Position numbers and translations under genes: made by a program
Notes under the pieces: model-generated
What the model was told of the DNA's origin: nothing
The model's input: only the letters and a program-made list of their open reading frames with translations
The model's database searches: none
Source: Paraburkholderia dinghuensis
GTDB lineage: Bacteria; Pseudomonadota; Gammaproteobacteria; Burkholderiales; Burkholderiaceae
Assembly (NCBI RefSeq): GCF_003837865.1
Contig: NZ_RQIS01000023.1
Span: 1-64,000, forward strand
Length of the DNA stretch: 64,000 bases
Direction of reading: 5' to 3'
Part shown: positions 34,425 through 44,008 of the stretch, piece by piece
Numbering within the stretch: position 1 is the stretch's first letter
Layout: every line of letters begins with the position of its first letter

Positions 34425-34868
34425 TCACCGCGCCGATTTCGACAGACGATGGCCGAGGCCGAGGTTCGAGACGATCTGCCACGTATAGACGCGCGAGTAA
34501 TGAACGCCGAACTGGCGGCCGATCAGCTCGCGCACGCGGCTGTTGGTCCACGCATCGCTCGGAAACCCATGCTCTCGTGCGGAGCCATGCAGCGCGCCTG
34601 CAATCCAGATCAGCGCAGCATGGTCCAGCACGGAAGGGCGCCCGCCTACGCTCATCTGCTTGAGTGCGGCAAGGCCGCCGTCCTCAACGATTGTTTTGTA
34701 CCGGCGCACGGTCTGGGCGGAAAGATGCAGAGAATCTGCGACAGCGTTCACCGTCGCACCATCCATCAGCATCTGACCGGCGGTCATTCTTCTGGTGACA
34801 CTCGGCAAGTCTTCGGTTCGTGTAAGCATGTGATCACTCGTCGACGAAAGATTCCGGACATGCGGCAT
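34425..34868 (-). CDS. stand-alone IS630-like winged HTH protein
   Basis: A 147-residue protein from ATG 34868 (aaggag about 13 bases upstream). It contains the tandem HTH module of IS630-family transposases: MTAGQMLMDGATVNAVADSL followed by TVRRYK, then GGRPSV and a second winged part ending in LGLGHRLSKSAR. The DDE catalytic domain is absent, and only 70 bp remain before the convergent cyclase gene, so no remnant fits. It is either a domesticated DNA-binding protein acting as a regulator or a cleanly truncated transposase. Confidence 0.75.
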   Translation of the reverse strand: MPHVRNLSSTSDHMLTRTEDLPSVTRRMTAGQMLMDGATVNAVADSLHLSAQTVRRYKTIVEDGGLAALKQMSVGGRPSVLDHAALIWIAGALHGSAREHGFPSDAWTNSRVRELIGRQFGVHYSRVYTWQIVSNLGLGHRLSKSAR

Positions 34869-35506
34869 TGCGGATACGCCGCTCCTTAAACCCTGGTTTC
34901 TGCATGCGGGTCTTGTCGCTTGCCACAGCCCTGCGCCAGCAATTCGTGATGCGAAAACACGCAGGCAATGGCGGACGGCGAAATGCGCGCCCTCGGCAGG
35001 CGCGTGCGTTACGCATTCGCGTTCCGCAGCGAATATTAATAATTGTTTTTGTAGAGAATGTGTATAGCTTCGAGAAAAATAGTCTTCTTGACTTGTGCAG
35101 TGCCGTGGACTATCGGAAAAAATGAACTGGCCCGAATCGATGAACAATAGCGTCGAGCGTTTCGCGATTCGTGTTTCGGTTTTATCACTGTGTGTCGCCC
35201 ATCGCGGAAACCATTTTGGCCGTCGTCTCGTCTGATTAATTCCCTGCGCGGAACGCACGCCGTACCTGCTCGCGGAATTATCGCTCCGTTTGCCGCAATC
35301 AAACGTGACTAATGCAAATCAGATACTGTTTCGAGCGGACGCTTGTCGCTCACTGAAATGAAAAATCATGTGGAAAATCTGCGACAGAACGCTGTGTTTT
35401 GTTCGGTCGCGCATTTTAGGGGAATGAACATGAATTATTGGGCGACTTACCGATTCCGGATCGTGGTGATTCGTTTCGAATGACGACTCGAAAGGAAGAA
35501 AACGGA
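34869..35506. other. AT-rich intergenic region
   Basis: About 640 bp. The part from 35030 to 35110 is clearly AT-rich (ttaataattgtttttgtag) and may hold the promoter of the HTH gene. No gene was recognised. Confidence 0.5.
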
Positions 35507-35638
35507 ATGAACGTGCTAATTGACCGGAAAGCCGAACCTGTGCTGAGGCAGGTGCCGGTAACCGTGGATGCTGTCGTGGATGACGTGGGCAATTCGCGCC
35601 ACGAGACGAGGTTGACAGCGTCAACAGGCTGGGAGTGA
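35507..35638 (+). CDS. possible 43-aa ORF
   Basis: ATG 35507 follows aaggaagaaaacgga and opens a 43-residue frame (MNVLIDRKAEPVLRQVPVTV...). It is acidic, has no domain that I recognise and no neighbour in an operon. It is listed for its ribosome site only. Confidence 0.25.
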   Translation: MNVLIDRKAEPVLRQVPVTVDAVVDDVGNSRHETRLTASTGWE

Positions 35639-35731
35639 AAGTGGCTTCGAAGGGTGCGAGCTCAGGCGCCACGATGCACGCGATACCCGCGTCGGACGGC
35701 GCCACGGCGAGTGAGCGTATGGTGCGGCGCG

Positions 35732-35971
35732 TCAATCGACGCGATCGCGGTCGCGCACGAGGATCGTGACGTAGACGACAGTCGACACGACGATCATCGC
35801 AACGCCGGTGATCACTTTGGTCTTGTTGAACTGGACGAGCCCGTACACCGCGATGGCGATGCCTGTCGCCGAGCAGAGCGTGCCCATGGCGGCGATGAAA
35901 ATGCGCAGTTGGCTCCACATACGATGGCGCCGTTCAGCGCCGGTATCTTGCCGGAGTCGATCGAAAGTCAT
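35732..35971 (-). CDS. small two-helix membrane protein
   Basis: A 79-residue protein with a charged N-terminus and two hydrophobic helices (about 22-45 and 53-72) joined by QFNKTKV, ending in RDRDRVD. It fits a small inner-membrane protein; the family is not recognised. It stands alone in an otherwise gene-poor stretch. Confidence 0.55.
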   Translation of the reverse strand: MTFDRLRQDTGAERRHRMWSQLRIFIAAMGTLCSATGIAIAVYGLVQFNKTKVITGVAMIVVSTVVYVTILVRDRDRVD

Positions 35972-36603
35972 GGGCGGCTCTTCGAGTGAGTGGGCGAGCG
36001 GTCATGCGCCCGCGATGCTTCCACTATTTTTGCACACGTTTACGTATGGCTTGATTTTACGTCGCCATGATGGGGTCATGGGGCGATTCGCCTGCTCCGA
36101 TTCACCAGGTCGTCACGAGGTTGTGTTCGTCGTTATTTTTCGCGATCCTCATATTACACGCATCGACCACGCGCCGACATCGTCGCAACAATCGACGGTC
36201 GCTGGCACGCGCTTTGATCACTGTGCGGCGCGCGTCGCGTCGCGTCACCATTCCCGATCTCTTTTTCCGGCAATCGCACCGCAAAGTTCGCGGTCATATT
36301 GCAGTCATTTTTCGCGCTCGTAGTCGCAGGCTGCGAGCTTATTCCGACAGAACCCGGCGCACTCATATACGCGACGATTGTCCGGCATCATCCGCGCATG
36401 CGCGCAGCGGCTCGCACTCCTGAACAGCGTGCTATTCTCATTTCGGCAAGCACCGGCGTCGTGCAATTCGCCATGCGGCACACTTGCCCGAGGCGGCGAG
36501 GATCGTCCGCCACACTTCCTCACGTTACCTGCACGTCCGGTGCCACGCATCGTCTCGCCGCATTCGCGGCGGCGTCCATTTTGTAGTAACGAGGAGATTC
36601 GTC
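35972..36603. other. intergenic, no gene recognised
   Basis: About 630 bp upstream of the alcohol dehydrogenase. Several frames are open on both strands without ribosome sites or recognisable products. It should contain the dehydrogenase promoter. Confidence 0.5.
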
Positions 36604-37650
36604 ATGAAAGCACTGGTGTTCAAGGGACCGGGTCAGAAGGCACTGGAGGACAAGCCGGAGCCCAAGCTCGAGAAGCCGTCCGATGCGATTGTGCGCATTA
36701 CGAAGACCACGATCTGCGGCACCGATCTCCACATCCTCAAGGGCGACGTACCTGAAGTGAAGCCCGGCACGATACTTGGCCACGAAGGCGTGGGTATCGT
36801 CGAGGCGGTGGGCGAGGGCGTGTCCAACTTCAAGGTCGGCGATCATGTGCTGATTTCGTGCATCACCGCATGCGGCAAGTGCGAATATTGCCGTCGCCAG
36901 ATGTACTCGCACTGCACGACCGGCGGATGGATTCTCGGCCACCTGATCGACGGTACGCAGGCCGAAAAGGTGCGCATCCCGCACGCGGACACGAGCCTTT
37001 ATCACATACCCAAAGGTGCCGACGAAGAAGCACTCGTCATGTTGAGCGACATCCTGCCCACCGGTTTCGAAGTCGGCGTGCTCAACGGCAAGGTGCAGCC
37101 GGGGCAGACGGTCGCGATCGTCGGCGCGGGACCGATCGGGCTCGCGGCGCTGATGACCGCGCAGTTCTATGCGCCCGGGCGCATCATCATGATCGACCTC
37201 GACGACAACCGGCTTGAAGTCGCGAAGAAGTTCGGCGCGACCGATGGGGTCAACAGCAAGGGCGGCGACGCTGTCGAGCGCGTGATGGCACTCACGAACA
37301 ATCGTGGTGTTGACGTGGCGATCGAGGCCGTGGGTATTCCGGCGACGTTTGGGATCTGCGAGTCGATCGTTGCGCCGGGCGGCACGATCGCGAACGTTGG
37401 CGTGCACGGCACGAAGGTCGACCTGCACCTCGAGCGGCTGTGGACGCACAACATCACGCTCACCACGGGACTCGTCGACACCTATACGACGCCCATGCTG
37501 CTCGCAACCGTCGAATCGAAGCGGCTCGAACCGGCTAAACTCGTCACGCACCGCTTCACGCTCGATCAGGTCATGGATGCGTACGCAACGTTCGGCGAAG
37601 CGGCGCGCACGCAGGCGCTGAAGGTCATCATTTCCGCCGACGGGAAGTAA
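36604..37650 (+). CDS. zinc-dependent alcohol dehydrogenase
   Basis: A 348-residue medium-chain dehydrogenase/reductase. Catalytic zinc ligands are C38 and H60 (GHEGVGIVE); structural zinc is held by C90, C93, C96 and C104; the Rossmann motif is GAGPIG at 174-179. gaggag precedes ATG 36604, and the open frame upstream is not conserved. It oxidises or reduces alcohols/aldehydes with NAD(P). It is convergent with yigZ. Confidence 0.92.
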   Translation: MKALVFKGPGQKALEDKPEPKLEKPSDAIVRITKTTICGTDLHILKGDVPEVKPGTILGHEGVGIVEAVGEGVSNFKVGDHVLISCITACGKCEYCRRQMYSHCTTGGWILGHLIDGTQAEKVRIPHADTSLYHIPKGADEEALVMLSDILPTGFEVGVLNGKVQPGQTVAIVGAGPIGLAALMTAQFYAPGRIIMIDLDDNRLEVAKKFGATDGVNSKGGDAVERVMALTNNRGVDVAIEAVGIPATFGICESIVAPGGTIANVGVHGTKVDLHLERLWTHNITLTTGLVDTYTTPMLLATVESKRLEPAKLVTHRFTLDQVMDAYATFGEAARTQALKVIISADGK

Positions 37651-37679
37651 GCGCCAGCCGGGGCACGGCGCCGGTTGCC

Positions 37680-38273
37680 TTAGTCGTGCTCCGGGAAGCC
37701 TGCGCGGCCTTGGGTGAGGTCGCGCAGGGCGTCGCGGGCCGCGTCGACGGCGGTGGCCGGCAACTGGATCGTCAGACGGACGGTCATGGTGTAGCGGCTG
37801 TCGACGAGCGTCGCCTGCGTCTCTCCAATCCAGTGCCGCACGCGCGTTTCGTCGGGATAGCCTACCTCGATAGTCAGACGTGCCTGCGCAATGCGTTCGA
37901 TGCGCGTCGCGCCCTGCAGGGCGCTCGCGATCGCATCCGTGTAGGCACGCACCAGCCCGCCCGCGCCGAGCTTCACGCCACCGTAGTAGCGCACCACGGC
38001 GCCGAGCACGCTATCCAGATCGTGATGGCGCAGAACCTCGAGGATCGGACGCCCGGCGGTGCCGGACGGTTCACCATCGTCGGACATGCCCGACTGGCCA
38101 CCCGCGAGCAGTGCCCAGCAGACGTGTGTGGCGCTGGGGTGTGCATCGCGCAGACGGCTCAGCTCGGCCATGGCCGCTTCGCGGTCGGCGACTGGAATCG
38201 CGTGGGCGATGAAGCGGCTTTTGCGGATATCGAGTTCCGCGCTGACGGGGGCGGCAAGCGTGAAGGTGGGCAA
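37680..38273 (-). CDS. yigZ: IMPACT/YigZ family protein
   Basis: A 197-residue YigZ protein: N-terminal UPF0029/Impact domain with the signature DDGEPSGTAGRPIL followed by YYGGVKLGAGGLVRAY, then the DUF1949 C-terminal domain. The family may act in translation or ribosome-related quality control, but its role is not settled. Confidence 0.92.
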   Translation of the reverse strand: MPTFTLAAPVSAELDIRKSRFIAHAIPVADREAAMAELSRLRDAHPSATHVCWALLAGGQSGMSDDGEPSGTAGRPILEVLRHHDLDSVLGAVVRYYGGVKLGAGGLVRAYTDAIASALQGATRIERIAQARLTIEVGYPDETRVRHWIGETQATLVDSRYTMTVRLTIQLPATAVDAARDALRDLTQGRAGFPEHD

Positions 38274-38854
38274 AACAGACGGGACGGTACGGGCGAAAAC
38301 ACCATGTTACCCGATGACGCCAGGGAGCTTGAGCGTCGATCCGCAAATCTTGTCAGTTTCCGTAATGGATTCTTGCAGGGATCGCTAGTGACGCATCAGG
38401 CGTAAGCCCTGACAATGCTTGCCATGACGGATCTAGCTCTGGCTGGGGCGATGCCGAACTCCTCATTCGGTGATCCGTCATTCTTCTTTCGGCCTTTGCG
38501 GTGCGCAGCGACCGCACCACTGAACGCGAGCGCGAAAAAAACCCCCGGTCGGGATTTTGTCCGTTGACCGGGGGTATAAGGTTCGCCTGTTCTCAAGAGG
38601 CGCTTTAACGTTATGCGCGCCAAAATCAAACGGCAACGCGAAAAAAATCTTTCGTCAGGAAAAAGGCCGGGCGATATCGGCGTGGACAATGTGCGATTCG
38701 CACAATGAAATGCGCGACTAAAAATCGGTAATACAAGTCATCCACGAAGCGCAAACCGATAGCGGCCGCAGTCAGAGCAAACAACACAACGTCGACGCCC
38801 CAAAACGAATGCACGGCTTGCCGAAACCAGGCTCCAGCGGCAGGTCTGGTCCTC
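38274..38854. other. intergenic with an orphan terminator
   Basis: About 580 bp. The minus-strand terminator at 38535-38574 has no annotated gene to serve. A 62-residue minus-strand frame (38626-38814, hydrophobic start MHSFWGVDVVLFALTAAAIG) ends 50 bp before it but has no ribosome site and begins in insertion-sequence debris. Confidence 0.5.
38535..38574 (-). terminator. orphan intrinsic terminator
   Basis: On the minus strand cccccggtc (38574-38566 side) pairs with gaccggggg (9-bp perfect stem, 15-base loop) and is followed by seven T. It implies a minus-strand transcript arising between about 38600 and 39000. Confidence 0.8.
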
Positions 38855-39010
38855 TCACGGGATGCCGGTCGGCAGAAACTGCAGAACGCCGTTCAATGCT
38901 GCGCGGTCATCCACCATTCGGCCTCGGCCGCCTTTGGGCGACGGCGTGAACCCCGGAGTCAGCGGCTCCAGCGCCATCCCTAAATCGCTCCTGATTTTGC
39001 GCCTGGTCAT
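38855..39010 (-). pseudogene. IS5-family transposase N-terminal remnant
   Basis: From ATG 39010 the minus strand reads MTRRKIRSDLGMALEPL, then TPSPKGGRGRMVDDRAALNG (start of an IS5-family transposase) up to TGIP, where the expected Trp codon is TGA (38857-38855). Beyond it the homology to EDLP fades within a few residues. Only the first quarter of the gene remains and it is interrupted, so it is dead. Confidence 0.7.
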
Positions 39011-39181
39011 ACCACCAGGATATTACCTTCCAAATTCCATTTTGTAGCTTGTGTTAGCAGATGTTAGTTCGGACATTCTTTAACGATTTTTCGGTCCTCT
39101 AATTGATACTATGTTTCAGGGGAACTACAGGGGAAATATCCTCCCGTTTCATTTTTTCTGTTTATGAACCAGGTCTTCTAT

Positions 39182-39598
39182 ATGAAATCGAAAGCCGTTG
39201 CCTCACTCGTTGTCGTTTCGCTGCTCGGGTCATCAGTGGCTGCATTTGCGCAGCCGCATGGCCCTGATGGCCGCGCGCCCGCATACGGTCGCACTGATCA
39301 GTCGCCGCCGCGTGGCCCTGATGGCCGCGCGCCCGACTACGGTCGTGCTGATCAGTCGCCGCCCTCCATGGAAAGGGCCAATCGTCCGGCCGGCGCGATT
39401 CCGCATCGCGACTGGCACCGCGGCGACCGGTTGCCGATGGAATATCGCGACCGGAACTACACGGTCGACGATTGGCATCAACACGGTCTGTCGGCGCCGC
39501 CGCGTGGGTACCACTGGGTCGGTGTGAACGGTGACTACGTGCTTGCAGCGATCGCGACTGGCGTGATCACAAGCATTATTATGTCCGGCGCACGTTAA
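39182..39598 (+). CDS. RcnB-like periplasmic protein with tandem 18-aa repeat
   Basis: A 138-residue exported protein: signal peptide with cleavage after AAFA (residue 23), then two copies of an 18-residue repeat (GPDGRAPAYGRTDQSPPR type). The RcnB family core follows (LPMEYRDRNYTVDDWHQHGL ... RGYHWVGVNGDYVLAAIATG). RcnB in E. coli is a periplasmic protein affecting Ni/Co homeostasis. ATG 39164 would add six residues; neither start has a clear ribosome site. It is convergent with a His-rich exported protein. Confidence 0.8.
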   Translation: MKSKAVASLVVVSLLGSSVAAFAQPHGPDGRAPAYGRTDQSPPRGPDGRAPDYGRADQSPPSMERANRPAGAIPHRDWHRGDRLPMEYRDRNYTVDDWHQHGLSAPPRGYHWVGVNGDYVLAAIATGVITSIIMSGAR

Positions 39599-39988
39599 GC
39601 GATCACCCTTTGCCGTGCGTGGGCGATGTCTGCAACGCACGCTTGGCGGGAAATTCGCGGCCCGTCGTTCGGCGGGCTTTAGCCGTATGTCGCGCGCGAC
39701 TGTCGCTGGCCGATAGCGTCTCTGACCAACCAATCGTGCGGGCCACGATGTTGTGTTCATGGCGGCCAGCTTACTTCATTGCCGCTACCGTCATCGGCTC
39801 ACGCTTCATCGAGGATTTTTGTTAGCGGCTCTAAAGCACTCGCCTGCTGGGCAGCGACGTCTTCAGATTGCGCGGCGTTACTTACGCGCGACTGGCTTGC
39901 ATCTGGAACGTGCCACTGCGCGGGATATACAGCTCGTTGCACGTGTGATGCAATATCGACTCCTGATCAATCTGGATTCGCTTCATCG
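39599..39988. other. intergenic between convergent genes
   Basis: About 390 bp with no supported gene before the terminator of the His-rich protein. Confidence 0.5.
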
Positions 39989-40033
39989 AAAAACACTGAG
40001 GCCGGATTTCCTCAAGGAAATCCGGCCTCAGTG
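39989..40033 (-). terminator. long perfect-stem terminator of the His-rich protein gene
   Basis: The 18-bp arms 39994-40011 and 40016-40033 are perfect complements around a tcaa loop. On the minus strand the stem is followed by ttttt. The near-symmetric structure may also halt plus-strand transcription. Confidence 0.9.
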
Positions 40034-40075
40034 CGGGCCACTGCATCACGCAGTGGCCGCTGGGCACTCACCCGA

Positions 40076-40393
40076 TCAGTAACGCGACTGCGGTGGCGGA
40101 CGGTGGTCGTCGCCGTGCCAGTGCTGCGGACCCGGATCGTGCGGATGACGATGCATCCATTCGTCGTGTTCCCAGTAGCGGTGGCCGTCCCAGTAGCGGT
40201 TCTCGTGCCAGCCAGTCGACAGATGCTCGTCCACCGGGACCATGTGTGCCTGGCCGTATTGGGGTTGCGAATCGGCGCGCAGCATATACGGACCGGACTG
40301 TGCGAAGCTGCTCGTGGCGCCCATCAGTGCTCCACCAGCGATCAGTGCCGTAGCAAGCACGCGTGCAGGGGTCTTCCAGGTCTTCAAGTTCAT
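40076..40393 (-). CDS. His-rich exported protein
   Basis: A 105-residue protein from ATG 40393 (ggagg seven bases upstream). A signal peptide covers about residues 1-31 (cleavage near SSFAQ). The mature part is dominated by His, Trp, Tyr, Asp and Pro (HRYWEHDEWMHRHPHDPG), which suggests periplasmic metal binding. No named family was recognised. Its convergent neighbour is RcnB-like, a family linked to Ni/Co. It ends at a strong terminator. Confidence 0.75.
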   Translation of the reverse strand: MNLKTWKTPARVLATALIAGGALMGATSSFAQSGPYMLRADSQPQYGQAHMVPVDEHLSTGWHENRYWDGHRYWEHDEWMHRHPHDPGPQHWHGDDHRPPPQSRY

Positions 40394-40534
40394 ATCGTTC
40401 CTCCTCTTCGATTGCGACGTCACGGCGTGACTTCGAAATGTGCGGTGCCGTAACCCACGGAAGTCAGCTTATCGGCGGGAAGGTCGGCAATACGTGAGGA
40501 CTTGTAAGCGCAGATTTCAGCCGCTCGGAAATGC

Positions 40535-40560
40535 AAAAAAGGCCAACTTTGCAGCTGGCC
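40535..40560 (-). terminator. terminator of the acyl-CoA synthetase gene
   Basis: On the minus strand ggccagctgcaaagttggcc forms a 5-6-bp stem followed by tttttt, 150 bp beyond the synthetase stop codon. Confidence 0.65.
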
Positions 40561-40706
40561 CTTGATCTGAAAAGGATAAGCGGAAAAACCTGACAGTCTT
40601 CTTGCAGAAACGAGGATGTCAGATTGTCAACTTGCGTTACATAACCACTGCGGGTATCGCGGCGATCCGCCGATGGACCGCCGCGGAATGCACGCAGAAG
40701 AAGCGC

Positions 40707-42374
40707 TTACTTATTCTCCTTCGTCGCCGGCGCCGCACTCAGATCGATTGCGCTTTGCGAGCCCACCTGCGAGCGCAGTTCGAATTTCTGGATCTTGCCC
40801 GTCGCAGTGCGGGGCAGTTCGCCGAATTTCACCACGCGCGGCACCTTGTAGTGTGCGAGGAAGAGCCTGCAATGGGCGATGATTTCTTCCGCCGTAGCAC
40901 TTGCGCCTGGGCGCAGCTCGACGAATGCACACGGAACTTCGCCCCATTTCGCATCGGGCATGGCCACCACGGCGGCCAGCGCGACAGCGGGATGCCGGTA
41001 CAGCGTGTCCTCGACCTCGATGCTCGAAATGTTCTCGCCGCCCGAGATGATGATGTCCTTGCTGCGGTCGGTGATGCGCACATAGCCGTCGGGCGTCATT
41101 ACGCCGAGGTCGCCCGTGTGGAACCAGCCGCCGCGCAGCGCTTCCTCGGTCGCGCGTTCGTTCTTCAGGTAACCCTTCATGCAGATGTTGCCGCGGAACA
41201 TGATTTCGCCGAGCGTCTGGCCGTCGTTGGGCACAGGCTCCATCGTCGCGGGATTGCGCACGCTGACGCCACTCTGCAGGTGATAGCGCACGCCCTGGCG
41301 CGCGGCGAGACGGGCCTGCTCGTCGGCGTCGAGTGACTTCCAGCTTTCCTGTACCGCGCACACTGCCGCAGGTCCGTAGACCTCGGTCAGCCCGTAGACG
41401 TGCGTCAGCTCCACACCGATCGCCTTCATCTTCGCGATGACGGCAGGGGCGGGTGCCGCGCCCGCAACCATCGTGTGAACCTTGTGTGTGATGCCTTCAC
41501 GATATTCGGCGGGTGCATCGGCTAGTGCACCCTGCACGATCGGCGCGCCGCAATAATGCGTGACGTGCTCGTTGCGGATCAGCTCGAACACGAACTTCGC
41601 GTCGAACTTGCGCAGGCACACGTTGACGCCGGCGCGCGCCGCGACGGTCCATGCGAAGCACCAGCCGTTGCAGTGAAAGAGCGGCAGCGTCCACAGATAC
41701 ACCGGATGCTTCGGCATATCCCATTCGAGGATGGCGCTCACCGCGTTCAGGTACGCGCCGCGATGGTGATAGACCACGCCCTTTGGATCGCCCGTCGTGC
41801 CCGACGTGTAGTTGAGCGCGATGGCGTCCCATTCGTTCTGCGGCGGCACCCACTCGTAAGCGGGGTCGCCCTGTTCGAGGAACGCCTCATAGTCGATCGA
41901 GCGCGGGAAGTGCTCGGGGTCGGCCTCTGCAATGTCGGCCACGGTGATGATCTTCAGCTCCGGAAATGCGATCGCCGCGCGCTGCGCGAGCGATGCGTAT
42001 TCGGTGTCGACGATCAGCGCTTTCGCTTCGCCATGGCGCAGCATGAACAGCATGGTTGCGACGTCGAGCCGTGTGTTCAGTGCATTGAGCACCGCACCGG
42101 CCATCGGCACGCCGAAGTGCGCCTCGACCATCGCGGGAATATTGGGCAGGAGTGCCGCCACGGTGTCGCCGCGCCCGATTCCCGCGTTCACCAACGCGCT
42201 TGCCAACTGGCGCGTGCGCGCGTAAGTTTCCCGCCAGTTGCGGCGCACGTCGCCATGGACCATCGCGAGGCGGTCGCCATAGACTTCCGCGGCGCGCGCA
42301 ATGAAGTCGATCGGGGTGAGCGGCACATAATTGGCTTCGCGTTGCGCGAGCCCTTCTTCGAACGGGTGCAACAT
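40707..42374 (-). CDS. AMP-forming acyl-CoA synthetase
   Basis: A 555-residue ANL-superfamily ligase. The P-loop-like motif is YTSGTTGDPKGV, the adenylate region is YGLTEVYGP, the hinge is GWFHTGDLG...ITDRSKD, and the catalytic lysine lies in PRTATGKIQK near the end. Closest in style to medium-chain/methylmercaptopropionate-type CoA ligases. ATG 42374 has aggag upstream. A Crp/Fnr regulator is divergent with 85 bp between the starts. Confidence 0.9.
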   Translation of the reverse strand: MLHPFEEGLAQREANYVPLTPIDFIARAAEVYGDRLAMVHGDVRRNWRETYARTRQLASALVNAGIGRGDTVAALLPNIPAMVEAHFGVPMAGAVLNALNTRLDVATMLFMLRHGEAKALIVDTEYASLAQRAAIAFPELKIITVADIAEADPEHFPRSIDYEAFLEQGDPAYEWVPPQNEWDAIALNYTSGTTGDPKGVVYHHRGAYLNAVSAILEWDMPKHPVYLWTLPLFHCNGWCFAWTVAARAGVNVCLRKFDAKFVFELIRNEHVTHYCGAPIVQGALADAPAEYREGITHKVHTMVAGAAPAPAVIAKMKAIGVELTHVYGLTEVYGPAAVCAVQESWKSLDADEQARLAARQGVRYHLQSGVSVRNPATMEPVPNDGQTLGEIMFRGNICMKGYLKNERATEEALRGGWFHTGDLGVMTPDGYVRITDRSKDIIISGGENISSIEVEDTLYRHPAVALAAVVAMPDAKWGEVPCAFVELRPGASATAEEIIAHCRLFLAHYKVPRVVKFGELPRTATGKIQKFELRSQVGSQSAIDLSAAPATKENK

Positions 42375-42459
42375 GCGCTGTCTCCTGCCGGGCTCGAGGC
42401 CCAAAGCGTTTACAGTTTATGGGTATGATTCCCGTTAAGTTAGCAGGACGCGCAGGTGC

Positions 42460-43293
42460 GTGTCTGTCGCTCGCGCGACAGAGCGGCTCTGCCCAATGAC
42501 CTTTCTCAAATTCCGCGCGATGACGCCGTCCATTACGCCCTCGGGCAGCGATGTGCCCCCCGATCTGGTTTCCCGCAAATGCGCGACCGGACGCATCGAT
42601 GCGTCCGATCCGCAGGCGCTCGCCGCGCTGTTCGAGCGTTGCTCGTGGTTTCGCGCGCTCGAGCCCGCGCATCGCGTATGGGTGCTTGCCGACTCGCATG
42701 CGCAGTTCTATGAGGCGGGCGCGATCGTCGCCGCGCGTGATGTGAGCGCGGCGTACTGGCTCGGCGTGAGTTCAGGGCTCGTCAAGCTAGCGATTTTCAA
42801 CGCGTCAGGACGCGGTTGCACCTTTTCGGGTGTTCCTCATGGCGGCTGGTTCGGTGAAGGCAGCGTGATCAAGCGCGAGCTGCGCAAATACGACGTGATC
42901 GCGCTGCAGCCTTCGCTGGTGATGGCCGTGCCTGCCGATACGTTCCATCGGCTCGTGGACAGCAGCCTGCCGTTCAACCGTTTCGTGATTCATCAGTTGA
43001 ACAACCGCATGGGCGAGTTTATTGCGCTGATCCAGAACAGCCGGTTGCTGGACATCGACGCGCGCGTTGCGCAGTCGCTCGCGCAATTGTTCAATCCCGA
43101 GCTCTATCCTGAGACCGGACTTGCGCTCGAAATCTCGCAGGAAGAAATCGGCATGCTGGCGGGGGCGTCCAGGCAGCGGATCAATCAGGCGCTGCAGACG
43201 CTCGAGAAGGCGGGGCTGGTCGCGCTGTCGTACAACCGCGTCGATGTGCGCGATCTCGCGGGGTTGCGGGCGTTCGGGCGCGATCAGATCTGA
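42460..43293 (+). CDS. Crp/Fnr-family transcriptional regulator
   Basis: Up to 277 residues from GTG 42460 (agga nine bases before); ATGs at 42496 or 42520 are alternatives because the first 40 residues are not conserved. A cyclic-nucleotide-binding-like beta-barrel is followed by a C-terminal HTH_Crp (ISQEEIGMLAGASRQRINQA, LEKAGLV). No FNR-type N-terminal Cys cluster is apparent. Divergent from the acyl-CoA synthetase, its likely target. Confidence 0.87.
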   Translation: MSVARATERLCPMTFLKFRAMTPSITPSGSDVPPDLVSRKCATGRIDASDPQALAALFERCSWFRALEPAHRVWVLADSHAQFYEAGAIVAARDVSAAYWLGVSSGLVKLAIFNASGRGCTFSGVPHGGWFGEGSVIKRELRKYDVIALQPSLVMAVPADTFHRLVDSSLPFNRFVIHQLNNRMGEFIALIQNSRLLDIDARVAQSLAQLFNPELYPETGLALEISQEEIGMLAGASRQRINQALQTLEKAGLVALSYNRVDVRDLAGLRAFGRDQI

Positions 43294-43384
43294 CGTCGTG
43301 CGCTCGTTGGCCCGAAGGCAAGCTGGGCGAGTGAGCGCGTCGCTATCGGCATTCGCCGGCCCCGCGTCGTTCCTTCGGTGAGCG

Positions 43385-44008
43385 TTAGTGATCGAGGGCG
43401 AGCCGCGCGCCGAGCGCGACGAGCACGCTGCCCATGACGGCATCCACCGGGCGGCGCAGCTTCTGGTAACCGCGCTGCACGCTCTGGGTCGAGAAGAGCA
43501 GGGCCATCGCGCTGAACCAGCAGATCGACACGGATGCGACGGTCACGACCGTCGCGCCGTGCACCCACATCGGCGCATGGGCGGGCAGCAACGTCACGAA
43601 CAGACTGCCGAAGAACGCTGCGGCCTTCGGGTTAGTGAGGCCGACGAGCAGCCCACGGCGATACGAATGCGCGCTGCCCGTCGATTTTGCGGCATTGGGG
43701 GCGGCCACGGCGCCCGACGACTGGCGCAGGCTCATCAGCGTTTTCGTGCCGAGATACACCAGATAGACCGCGCCCGCGATGCGGATGCCTTCATAAAGCC
43801 AGGCAAGCTGCGCGAGGATCAGCCCGAGGCCGAACACGGCGAGCATCGCCCAGAGCGCATGCGATGTCGCGATGCCGGCGGCGGCCGCGAGACCTGCACG
43901 TCGCTTCGCGAACGCGTGCGAAGTGACGGCGAGCATATCGGGGCCGGGGCTCGCGCAGGCGAGCAGCATGACACCGGCGATGGCGGCAAGTTGGGGCAGG
44001 AAGCTCAT
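43385..44008 (-). CDS. LysE/RhtB-family amino-acid exporter
   Basis: A 207-residue LysE-superfamily protein with about six helices, the N-terminal CASPGPDML motif and GLTNPKAAAFF in the middle, both diagnostic. It exports amino acids or related metabolites; substrate unknown. Monocistronic. Confidence 0.9.
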   Translation of the reverse strand: MSFLPQLAAIAGVMLLACASPGPDMLAVTSHAFAKRRAGLAAAAGIATSHALWAMLAVFGLGLILAQLAWLYEGIRIAGAVYLVYLGTKTLMSLRQSSGAVAAPNAAKSTGSAHSYRRGLLVGLTNPKAAAFFGSLFVTLLPAHAPMWVHGATVVTVASVSICWFSAMALLFSTQSVQRGYQKLRRPVDAVMGSVLVALGARLALDH

